A DNA stretch of 39,924 bases, taken from the NCBI RefSeq assembly GCF_025060895.1, contig NZ_JANZKV010000213.1:1-39924 (forward strand), read 5' to 3'. A model generated the notes under the pieces. The model was not told the DNA's origin and ran no database searches. It was given only the letters and a program-made list of their open reading frames with translations. The translations under genes were made by a program, and so were the position numbers. Source of the DNA: Stieleria sedimenti. GTDB taxonomy: Bacteria > Planctomycetota > Planctomycetia > Pirellulales > Pirellulaceae. Shown here piece by piece: positions 33,671-39,924 of the stretch; within the stretch, counting starts at the first letter, position 1; the number at the start of each line of letters is the position of its first letter.

Positions 33671-33809
33671 GGGCGCGAGCCCTCCGGTGTTTCGGGAACG
33701 ATGAGGGACCGGCAGGGCTTGCGCCCTGCCGCTAACACCTCGTCAAACGCAGGGAATAAACGCTTCACAGCGTTGCCTGAACGGGGTGCAAGCAGGAAGC
33801 TTGCGAGGA

Positions 33810-33836
33810 GGCAAGCAGGATGCTTACCCCACTTTG
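33810..33836. repeat. 27-bp inverted repeat, left copy, upstream of blaI
   Basis: Bases 33810-33836 are the exact reverse complement of 36947-36973. The two copies bracket the BlaI/M56 operon in opposite orientation. The core (gcaagcaggatgcttac) is a short hairpin related to the AAGCTTCCAGCTT family at 31191. A degenerate second copy (gcaagcaggaagcttgc) lies just upstream at 33788-33804. Confidence 0.8.
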
Positions 33837-33855
33837 GGAAATTCGCAATTCGCGC

Positions 33856-33901
33856 TTGACTTTACGACGTCCGTCGTAAAGGATATGACCGTTGTCGTAA
33901 A
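33856..33901 (+). promoter_or_regulatory. Predicted promoter with tandem BlaI-type operators
   Basis: A perfect dyad TTTACGAC-gtcc-GTCGTAAA occupies 33861-33880. A second site with the same 4-base spacer, GATATGAC-cgtt-GTCGTAAA, occupies 33882-33901. Their centres are 21 bp apart, two helical turns, so repressor dimers could sit on the same face. A -35-like TTGACT (33856-33861) abuts the first site, and a weak GATATG lies at 33882-33887. The ATG of blaI is 40 bases downstream. Autorepression by BlaI is known for the family; the operator assignment is inference. Confidence 0.65.
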
Positions 33902-33940
33902 CGCGATTCTGACGTTTCCTTTTCGCTCAGTGTTTTGCGG

Positions 33941-34366
33941 ATGAAATCAACCACGCGTCTGTCCAGCGGCGAGCTGGACTTGATGGACTTGTTGTGGCGT
34001 GAAGGGCCGCTGACGCTGGCCCGGGCACACGAGCGTTTCGGCGCCGAGACGGTCGGTTACACCACCATGCAAACGCGATTGAATCGTTTGGTGGACAAGG
34101 GCTTGGCGTCCAAGTCGGGGCGGCCGGCGGAGTACGCCGCAGCGATCGAGCGGGAGCAAGCCCAGGCGGGGCATCTGGATCAGCTGATCTCAAAGCTCTC
34201 CGGCGGCAGTGTTGTTCCGCTGGTCGCCCAGCTGATGCAGGATCGTGAAATCAGCCGCGACGAATTGCAGGAACTCAAACGTCTGATTCGAGACGCCGAA
34301 CAGAATCCTGGCTCCGGCAAGGCTGAATCGAAACGCGGTTCTCAGGGGCGTTCGGGAGGCAAACGG
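33941..34366 (+). CDS. blaI: BlaI/MecI/CopY-family repressor
   Basis: This protein of about 142 residues (ATG 33941; stop at 34367-34369) has an N-terminal winged helix-turn-helix. LSSGELDLMDLLWREGPLTLARAHERF and GYTTMQTRLNRLVDKGLASKSGRPAEYAA (about 8-66) match BlaI/MecI. A helical dimerisation domain follows (about 75-120: DQLISKLSGGSVVPLVAQLMQDREISRDELQELKRLI). The basic, Ser/Gly-rich tail (about 125-142) is an addition. In characterised systems the membrane M56 protease partner triggers BlaI cleavage and derepression. Here the stop overlaps the start of the M56 gene (gTGATGa). The regulated signal is unlikely to be beta-lactam in particular; these pairs are numerous in planctomycetes. Confidence 0.88.
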
Positions 34367-34368
34367 TG

Positions 34369-36936
34369 ATGACCACGCTTTTGCATTGTCTGGTGACTGC
34401 ATCGGTCATGTTAACGATCGCGTGCGGTTTGGCAGCCTTCTTGCTGCGTCGCTTTGACGTCGTGACGCCGCGTTTGCGGCAATGCCTCTTGTTCTGCGTG
34501 CTGCTGCAGGGGCTGATGCTCTTTCGGGTGCCCGTCGAGCTGCCGTGGTTGGAAAGCACGCCCATCGATGCGACGCAATTCGCCGTCCACGGCGTTGCCG
34601 AATTCACTCCGTCGGGCAGTGATGCGGTGGTCGGGAACACGCCGTTGCCTCAACGCGATCGGTCGCAAGGTGGCATTGCGTTGGCATCGACCGTGTTGTC
34701 GTCCGGGCGGACGGATCGCGCCCCACGGGTGACCTCGTGGACGGAGCTGGGCGTCTCGGTCGCGTGTCTGATTTGGGCGCTGGGGATCGTCTGCATTGTG
34801 ATCCGCAGTCTGTTCCGCTATGCCAAGCTGTGTCGATTGGTCGATCAACTGCAACCAGCACCGGAACCTTGGCAAGCCGAGTGGCAAACGCTTTGTTCGG
34901 GTCGCGGCTATCAGGCACCCCAAATGGTCGTCTCCGGTTCGGCGGGACCGATGCTGGTGCGTCGACCTCGCGGATATGCCTTGGTGGTCCCCGAACAATA
35001 TTGGCGCTCGCTTTCGGCCGACCAGCGGCGTGGGGTGCTGTTGCACGAACTCGCTCACTTGTTTCGTCGTGACGTTTGGCGGCAGGCCGTTGCCCGGATT
35101 GCCGTGGTGTTGCATTGGTGGAACCCGGCGGCATGGTGGTGCGTGCGTCGCTATGAAGAATCCGCCGAATGGGCGTGCGATGAGTCACTGACACGAACGG
35201 ATCCGGCCGCCGCGCGCGGACTTGCCGCCAGTTTGGTGCAGCTGGTCGAGTTTCTTGAAAACGCCACGTCGAGTCCGACCCCGATCGCTCGCGGATTGGG
35301 TGTGCAGTCGATGGCGGCTCCGCCGCTGACCGAACGCGTCACCCGTCTTCTCAATTCTTCCTCGTCCTCCAGAGAGTCTGTCATGAAACGTCTTGTATTG
35401 GGGTTGCTCGCCGCCGGCCTGTTGACTCTCTCTGCGGTGCAATTCCGCTTGGTCGCAGCGGATGCCGACGGTCAGGGCGAATCGCGTTCCGGCGATGCCT
35501 CGGTGACGTTGCAAGTGCTGTCATCGGACTCCAAGGACTTGATCCAAACGTTACGCCAGCGTTTGAATCCGGATGACAAAGCGTCGTCGGAGTTAAAACA
35601 GTTGCTCGCCAGCGAATCGGGGCAGGTCGCGTTTGCCGGCGTGATCGATTTGTTGAAAGGCAAGTATCGCGAATCAGCTCGCGCCGAAGCGATTCCTCGT
35701 TTTGTTGAAAAACACTTTGAAGTCGCTCCGGATGGAACGCTGGCCCTGCGCACGAGCAGTCGAGTGACGGCGGATGCGTGGGTGCAACGCTCGCGGCAGT
35801 TAGGCGACGTGCTCGATTCGATGAACCAGCGAATGAAGGGCGTCGCCGATCGTCTGGAGGATTCCGGCGACGTCAATCAGATGGCACGCCGCATGCTAAC
35901 CGACGAGCACGTCGGCTACGCGATCATGTTGGACGAGTTTGATGGGCGCAGCGACCCGATCGAGTTGTTTCTTGGCAAGGCACTCGAAAAGATCTTGGTC
36001 CGTCGTGGCGACAAGTTGGTGGTCATTCCGACCCTGTCCGGTGACGCGCGCCGGCAAATCGAACGGTTTGAATCGGCCACCGACGTGTTTAACAAACTGA
36101 AGGTTGAACTGCCAATCTTCGCTGCCGAGTTCGACACACCGGACGACCGTCACGAGCGTTTCGTCGCCAATCTGAACGACCCCGCCATGGCCGCCGTCGT
36201 CGCCTTGCACATCACGAAAGATTCGACGTCCTCGCCGACGGCTGCGGTGGACGATTTATTCGCCCAGCTGGAAAAGGTCTCGCGAGACACCGCCAAGGGA
36301 CTGGTGATCGACAATGAGGAAGCGTGGGAGAACTTGCAAGAACTGTTGCAGTTTGCTGACCGCGCCGGAAAGCGAATCGATGCGGTGCGTGACCGGTTGG
36401 TCAGGATCGCCGCCGATCTGGATACCTCCGATCCGATGACCGAACGCTTCGCCGCACAGCTGAAAACGGGCGTGATCGCTTATCAGGTCGCGGTCGATGT
36501 CCCGTATGCGGAATTTGACCTGGGCAAGCAAGTTGAAGGCATGATCTCTCAAGTGCTGGAGCCCGCCGGCGCGGACCAATTGCGTGTCCGTGAGGATGCC
36601 GCGGAGCAAGTCAATCAGCGCGCCGGCGAGTTGCTGGCCGCCTGTCGCACGATTCGGCGTTACCTGCGCAGAATCGATGATGTCCGCGAAAGGATGGCCG
36701 ACCGAGAGTTGGCCGAGTCGCTCGATGGGCCGGGGCGGATGCTGTTGCTGACAGAGATCCGTCGGTCGGCCGAACAATCACAACTCGACGCGATGGAACT
36801 ACTGTCCAAAGAGTTTTTCGTGGTCGATGAAACGACGAATCAATTGACCGTGCATCCGGAGCGGGTCGAACTGGTCGGGCAATTGGCCGCACGAGCCAAG
36901 CAGTTGGAGCAAGAACTGAAAAAGGACGACTTCTAA
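34369..36936 (+). CDS. M56 (BlaR1-like) membrane peptidase with a large C-terminal domain
   Basis: This 855-residue protein has N-terminal helices (about 5-25, 36-54, 128-146), a zinc site HELAH at 226-230, and the third-ligand region ESAEWACDE at 264-272, as in BlaR1/MecR1. A further membrane helix lies at about 341-359 (RLVLGLLAAGLLTLSAVQF). The remaining ~490 residues are mostly helical and charged, probably extracytoplasmic. They do not show a clear penicillin-binding SxxK...KTG arrangement, so this is not a beta-lactam sensor of the BlaR1 type. It is probably co-transcribed with blaI (overlapping). The start could also be GTG 34366. The stimulus is unknown. Confidence 0.85.
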   Translation: MTTLLHCLVTASVMLTIACGLAAFLLRRFDVVTPRLRQCLLFCVLLQGLMLFRVPVELPWLESTPIDATQFAVHGVAEFTPSGSDAVVGNTPLPQRDRSQGGIALASTVLSSGRTDRAPRVTSWTELGVSVACLIWALGIVCIVIRSLFRYAKLCRLVDQLQPAPEPWQAEWQTLCSGRGYQAPQMVVSGSAGPMLVRRPRGYALVVPEQYWRSLSADQRRGVLLHELAHLFRRDVWRQAVARIAVVLHWWNPAAWWCVRRYEESAEWACDESLTRTDPAAARGLAASLVQLVEFLENATSSPTPIARGLGVQSMAAPPLTERVTRLLNSSSSSRESVMKRLVLGLLAAGLLTLSAVQFRLVAADADGQGESRSGDASVTLQVLSSDSKDLIQTLRQRLNPDDKASSELKQLLASESGQVAFAGVIDLLKGKYRESARAEAIPRFVEKHFEVAPDGTLALRTSSRVTADAWVQRSRQLGDVLDSMNQRMKGVADRLEDSGDVNQMARRMLTDEHVGYAIMLDEFDGRSDPIELFLGKALEKILVRRGDKLVVIPTLSGDARRQIERFESATDVFNKLKVELPIFAAEFDTPDDRHERFVANLNDPAMAAVVALHITKDSTSSPTAAVDDLFAQLEKVSRDTAKGLVIDNEEAWENLQELLQFADRAGKRIDAVRDRLVRIAADLDTSDPMTERFAAQLKTGVIAYQVAVDVPYAEFDLGKQVEGMISQVLEPAGADQLRVREDAAEQVNQRAGELLAACRTIRRYLRRIDDVRERMADRELAESLDGPGRMLLLTEIRRSAEQSQLDAMELLSKEFFVVDETTNQLTVHPERVELVGQLAARAKQLEQELKKDDF

Positions 36937-36946
36937 GGAACAGCAA

Positions 36947-36973
36947 CAAAGTGGGGTAAGCATCCTGCTTGCC
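36947..36973. repeat. 27-bp inverted repeat, right copy, downstream of the M56 gene
   Basis: This is the exact reverse complement of 33810-33836, lying 10 bases after the M56 stop. Similarity continues a little further outward (TCCTCGC on both sides). The rest of the 134-bp gap to the next gene (36974-37070) shows no recognised signal. Confidence 0.8.
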
Positions 36974-37070
36974 ATCCTCGCCGGCTCCGCCAGCGCCCCC
37001 GTTATGGCTCACGTCACACGCCGAGGGTGTCAGTCGTCTCTCAGTGATTCTCTGCCGATAGAAACGCCTC

Positions 37071-38462
37071 ATGAAAGTCCCTCGAATCATCAACATTGCA
37101 GTGCTGACCCTCGCGGGGCTTGCGACGATGCTTGCCAGCACCGTCACGGCAACGTCGCCGGCAATCGAAGCTCCGATCGATGCGATCTTGGCGCGAGCCC
37201 ACCGCGAAACAGGGGTCACGCCGACCGAAACCTGTGACGACGCCACCTACTTGCGACGGATCAGTCTGGATCTGCTCGGACGCGTTCCGACCGCCGGCGA
37301 ACTGGCCCGGTTCGAGGCATCGAACGACCGCACCGCGGTGCTCGACCGCATGCTTCAATCGGACGAGTTCTCGCGATACTGGTCGCAACTGTGGACGACG
37401 GTTTTGATCGGACGTGGCCAGACGCGGCAAGTCGATCGCGAATCGTTGCGTCGCTGGTTTCAAACACAATTGGAACAGGAAAAGCCGCTCGACCAAATCG
37501 CATTCGATCTGATTTCCGCCGAAGGAGTCACGACGCTGGATGGTCACGTCAACTTTTTGGTGGGGAACCGCGAAGACCCCGTGACGCCGGTTTCGCGGAT
37601 CTTTTTGGGCGTCCAATTGGATTGTGCCCGTTGCCACGACCATCCGTTTGATCGTTGGACGCAAGACGACTACACCGCGATGCGGCGGTTCTTTCAAACC
37701 ATTTCCGTGCGAGAGGTTTCCGGTGGGATTCGTGTCGTTGACAGCGGGGCCAGGTCGGGGGCTGGCGAGGATGGCCCCCGGTTTCTGACTGGATCGCGAC
37801 CGCGCACGGCCGCGTGGCGACGTGAGCTGGCCTTGATGACCGTCAGGTGTCAGCCCTTTGCCAGAGCGATGGGCAATCGGGTTTGGCAATTGCTGATCGG
37901 CCGCGGCATCGTGGACCCGGTCGATGGTCTCAGCCAGGCCCATCCGCCGAGCGTTCCCGAGTTGCATCAAGCTTTGGCCGACCAGTTACTCCGCAACGGG
38001 TTTGACTTGCGTGATCTGATTCGAACCATCGCTGCCAGTGACGCCTATGCCCGCACCGCGCCGCGAGCCGGCGCGACGGATCCGACCGAGTCGTTGGAGT
38101 TGTTTGCCGCCAGAACGCCTCGGCCACTGCTGCCCGAGCAGTTGATCGCGTCGTATGCGACGGTGATGAATCGTACATTACCCTTGCCCCAACGCCTGAA
38201 CACGATGGCGGTGGAATTCATCGGGCGATCCGAAGCCGAGACGGGAGCGACCGATCCGCTGGCGTTGCAACGTACCAGCCAGGGCTTGCTTGAAGAACTT
38301 GCCGCCGAGACAACGGCGCCGAGCGGTGACCTCGATTCCATCTTTCGCTCGACACTCTCGCGACGACCGGATGAATGGGAACGTCGACGCTTGGCCGACG
38401 TGCCCGGCGGCGATCTGCTGTATGTGTTGTTACATGGCAATGAATTTGTGTTTAGTCATTGA
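37071..38462 (+). CDS. Short DUF1549/DUF1553 exported protein, pair 2
   Basis: This 463-residue protein has a signal peptide (about 1-28, ending TVTATSP). DUF1549 features are DDATYLRRISLDLLGRVPTAGELARF, FLGVQLDCARCHDHPFDRWTQDDYTAMRRFF and VGNREDPVTPVSRI. A reduced DUF1553 follows (CQPFARAMGNRVWQLLIGRGIVDPVDGL, then LRNGFDLRDLIRTIAASDAYART, and a C-terminal DSIFRSTLSRRPDEWERRRL). Unlike the 20273 gene it has no PSCyt1 haem domain and is about 340 residues shorter, so the only CxxCH is in the DUF1549 part. Its DUF1501 partner lies 210 bp downstream across a repeat block. Its function is not known. Confidence 0.86.
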   Translation: MKVPRIINIAVLTLAGLATMLASTVTATSPAIEAPIDAILARAHRETGVTPTETCDDATYLRRISLDLLGRVPTAGELARFEASNDRTAVLDRMLQSDEFSRYWSQLWTTVLIGRGQTRQVDRESLRRWFQTQLEQEKPLDQIAFDLISAEGVTTLDGHVNFLVGNREDPVTPVSRIFLGVQLDCARCHDHPFDRWTQDDYTAMRRFFQTISVREVSGGIRVVDSGARSGAGEDGPRFLTGSRPRTAAWRRELALMTVRCQPFARAMGNRVWQLLIGRGIVDPVDGLSQAHPPSVPELHQALADQLLRNGFDLRDLIRTIAASDAYARTAPRAGATDPTESLELFAARTPRPLLPEQLIASYATVMNRTLPLPQRLNTMAVEFIGRSEAETGATDPLALQRTSQGLLEELAAETTAPSGDLDSIFRSTLSRRPDEWERRRLADVPGGDLLYVLLHGNEFVFSH

Positions 38463-38467
38463 TGTAC

Positions 38468-38644
38468 GTGGCGTAAGCTTCCAGCTTGCGATCCCCAGCA
38501 TGCGAGGCGGGAGCCTCGCGTGAAGTGCGTTCCCAGGCGGGAGACCGGGAACGAGGCAGTGGCGTAAGCTTCCAGCTTGCGGTCCGCATCTCGTTCCAAG
38601 GCTCTGCCTTGGAACGGGATGGTCCGGAGGCTCCGCCTCCGAGG
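38468..38644. repeat. Two copies of the AAGCTTCCAGCTT palindrome family
   Basis: Copies of the 31191 core begin at 38468 (gtggcgtaagcttccagctt) and 38558 (agtggcgtaagcttccagct), about 90 bp apart. Each is followed by variable hairpins such as gaggcgggagcctcgc and ccaaggctctgccttgg. They fill nearly all of the gap between the DUF1549/1553 gene and its DUF1501 partner. Confidence 0.78.
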
Positions 38645-38672
38645 GTGGATGATCTCTATTTCAAGGTGAAGC

Positions 38673-39905
38673 ATGTCGGTTTCAAATCGTTTCGATCGTC
38701 GTCAGTGTCTGCGGGCCGGATCCGCCGCTGGGGTTTCGACATGGCTGGGCCAGCTGGTCGCACAGTCCGCCAGCGCGGCGCGGGAGACGGGAAAGCCCGC
38801 TCCGTTTCAGCGTTGCATCACACTTTGGATGCAGGGCGGACCGAGTCAGATGGAAACGTTCGACCCGAAACCCGGAACGGAGACGGGGGGGCCGTTGCGG
38901 GCGGTTTCGACGCGGATTCCAGGGATGCAGCTCAGTGAAACGCTCTCGGGACTTGCCCGATATGCCGACGATTTGTGTGTGATTCGGTCAGTCGGTTCGA
39001 CGCAAGGGGAACACGATCGGGCGTCCCATCTGTTGCACACCGGATACGAGCGAATCGATTCGTTCCCGCGTCCGGCACTCGGGTCGTTCGTCTCGTCGAG
39101 TCTCCCGGCAACGGATGTGCCAGGGTTCGTCACCCTTGGCAGTCAGATCTACGGTCCCGCGTTTCTGGGGACCAGTCACGGGCCCTTTGTCGTGAATGAT
39201 TTGGGGCGAACGATCGAGACGATCCGCAATGTTCATCGCCGTAGCGATCGTCTCGATTTGCTCGCAGAACTGAATCAGCGGTCCGACCAAACCAGAGGGA
39301 GCGTTTTGCTGCGGCAACGGACCGAACAAATTGATTCGGTGCGACGGTTGTTGAAGTCTTCGTTTGCCGATGCGCTCGATGTTTTGGCGGAAACTGCAAC
39401 GACGCGCAGCCGTTACGGCGAAAGTGATTTCGGACGCAACGTCTTGGCGGCACGGCGAATGCTGGAGGCCGGGGTGCGATACGTCGAAGTCCAACTGCCG
39501 GGTTGGGACACGCATGTCGGCAACGTTCCCGCCGTCAAGCGTTTGTGCCAGCAACTCGAACCGGCTTGGATCGCACTGATCGACGACCTGAAGTCCAGCG
39601 GGCTTTGGGACGACACACTGATCCTATGGATGGGCGAGTTTGGACGCACGCCGATCATCAATGGGCAGAACGGACGCGATCACTACCCGCGATCCATTCC
39701 GGTGACGTTGGCCGGGCGAGACATCGGTGGACGCGTGATCGGATCGACGGGGAAGGATGGAATGGAGCACCGCGAGAAACCCGACAGCGTGGCCGATCTG
39801 ATGTACACGCTGATGAACTTGTTGGGAGTCGATGCGGATCAGGAGTACACGACCACGTTCGGAAGCCCGACATCGGCGACCGACGGAGGGGGAATGATCT
39901 TTTAA
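38673..39905 (+). CDS. DUF1501 exported protein, pair 2
   Basis: This 410-residue protein has a Tat-like leader (FDRRQCLRAGSAAGVSTWLGQLV). Family motifs are CITLWMQGGPSQMETFDPKPG, DLCVIRSVGSTQGEHDRASHLLHTGY, RYVEVQLPGWDTHVGN, and LILWMGEFGRTPIINGQNGRDHYP. The end DLMYTLMNLLGVDADQEYTT is typical. It belongs to the alkaline-phosphatase-like superfamily, with likely metal-binding Asp/His residues. The ATG at 38673 follows AAGGTGAAGC. It is shorter than the 450-residue homologue at 22732, mainly in the central loop, in parallel with its shorter DUF1549 partner. The last 19 bases of the window are non-coding. Confidence 0.88.
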   Translation: MSVSNRFDRRQCLRAGSAAGVSTWLGQLVAQSASAARETGKPAPFQRCITLWMQGGPSQMETFDPKPGTETGGPLRAVSTRIPGMQLSETLSGLARYADDLCVIRSVGSTQGEHDRASHLLHTGYERIDSFPRPALGSFVSSSLPATDVPGFVTLGSQIYGPAFLGTSHGPFVVNDLGRTIETIRNVHRRSDRLDLLAELNQRSDQTRGSVLLRQRTEQIDSVRRLLKSSFADALDVLAETATTRSRYGESDFGRNVLAARRMLEAGVRYVEVQLPGWDTHVGNVPAVKRLCQQLEPAWIALIDDLKSSGLWDDTLILWMGEFGRTPIINGQNGRDHYPRSIPVTLAGRDIGGRVIGSTGKDGMEHREKPDSVADLMYTLMNLLGVDADQEYTTTFGSPTSATDGGGMIF

Positions 39906-39924
39906 CCCGCTGGTGTGCAGGCTT

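Larger units (their letters stand above)
33089..33784. mobile_element. 678-bp MITE-like element (33098-33775) with 9-bp direct repeats
   Basis: CCTGAACGG occurs at 33089-33097 and 33776-33784, immediately flanking 14-base perfect terminal inverted repeats, CAACGCTGTGAAGC at 33098-33111 and its complement at 33762-33775. The right end is the long form (with CCCTGCGTTTG) and the left end the short form, so this is an inverted relative of the 696-827 element. Read from its right end, it matches that element through the ACCGGAGGGCTCGCG arm, then is interrupted by about 530 bp bounded by GGGCGCGAGCCC copies (33127-33138, 33671-33682). It has no transposase. The direct repeat contains the SPFH stop codon, so insertion left that gene intact. 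Confidence 0.8.

Noticed and set aside
33244-33859. Open frames inside the 678-bp mobile element
   Set aside because: They are short, overlap repeats on both strands, and contain no transposase or other domain. The element is treated as non-coding.

Overview
The window looks like a chromosomal segment of a marine planctomycete, most likely family Pirellulaceae (Rhodopirellula/Rubripirellula/Stieleria-like). The evidence is two pairs of the planctomycete-typical DUF1549/DUF1553 and DUF1501 exported proteins, a PSCyt1-type haem domain, an SHD1-domain protein, high GC, many GTG/TTG starts with weak ribosome sites, and intergenic gaps filled with short palindromic repeats. The genus is an inference.

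Layout. 167-499 (-) is a small hypothetical gene. 1092-14089 (+) is an energy-conservation block: an NfnA/NfnB-like NADPH:ferredoxin oxidoreductase pair, then nuoA-B-C-D-H-I-J-K-L-M-N with many overlapping stops and starts. nuoE, nuoF and nuoG are absent, so the locus encodes an 11-subunit complex I without its own NADH-input module. 14488-16830 (-) holds glgC and a ferredoxin-NADP reductase. 17020-19955 (+) holds an SHD1-domain exported protein with a Met/acidic tail and a HemG/HemY-type protoporphyrinogen oxidase. 20273-24084 (+) is the first DUF1549/DUF1553 (with c-type haem motif) plus DUF1501 pair, followed by an EamA-family transporter.

25194-27742 (-) encodes a PAS-AraC regulator whose stop overlaps the start of an exported DUF885 peptidase-like gene. 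Divergent to it, 27870-31175 (+) is a trans-4-hydroxy-L-proline catabolic set: hydroxyproline 2-epimerase, a DadA-like FAD dehydrogenase, and a DapA-family deaminase. 31377-33093 carries two small hypothetical genes and an SPFH protein lacking its membrane anchor. 33941-36936 (+) is a BlaI/M56 (BlaR1-like) regulatory pair with a predicted tandem operator. 37071-39905 (+) is a second, shorter DUF1549/DUF1553 plus DUF1501 pair.

The most unusual content is intergenic. A non-autonomous mobile element family, MITE-like, is present as a 132-bp copy (696-827) and a 678-bp inverted copy (33098-33775). Both have matching terminal inverted repeats and are flanked by 9-bp direct repeats. The larger copy sits exactly at the stop codon of the SPFH gene and contains nested insertions. 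Other dispersed repeats are a ~130-bp family (14271, 20035), a 50-bp-period palindromic family (31191, 38468, 38558), and a perfect 27-bp inverted repeat bracketing the BlaI/M56 operon.

No tRNA, rRNA or CRISPR array was seen.
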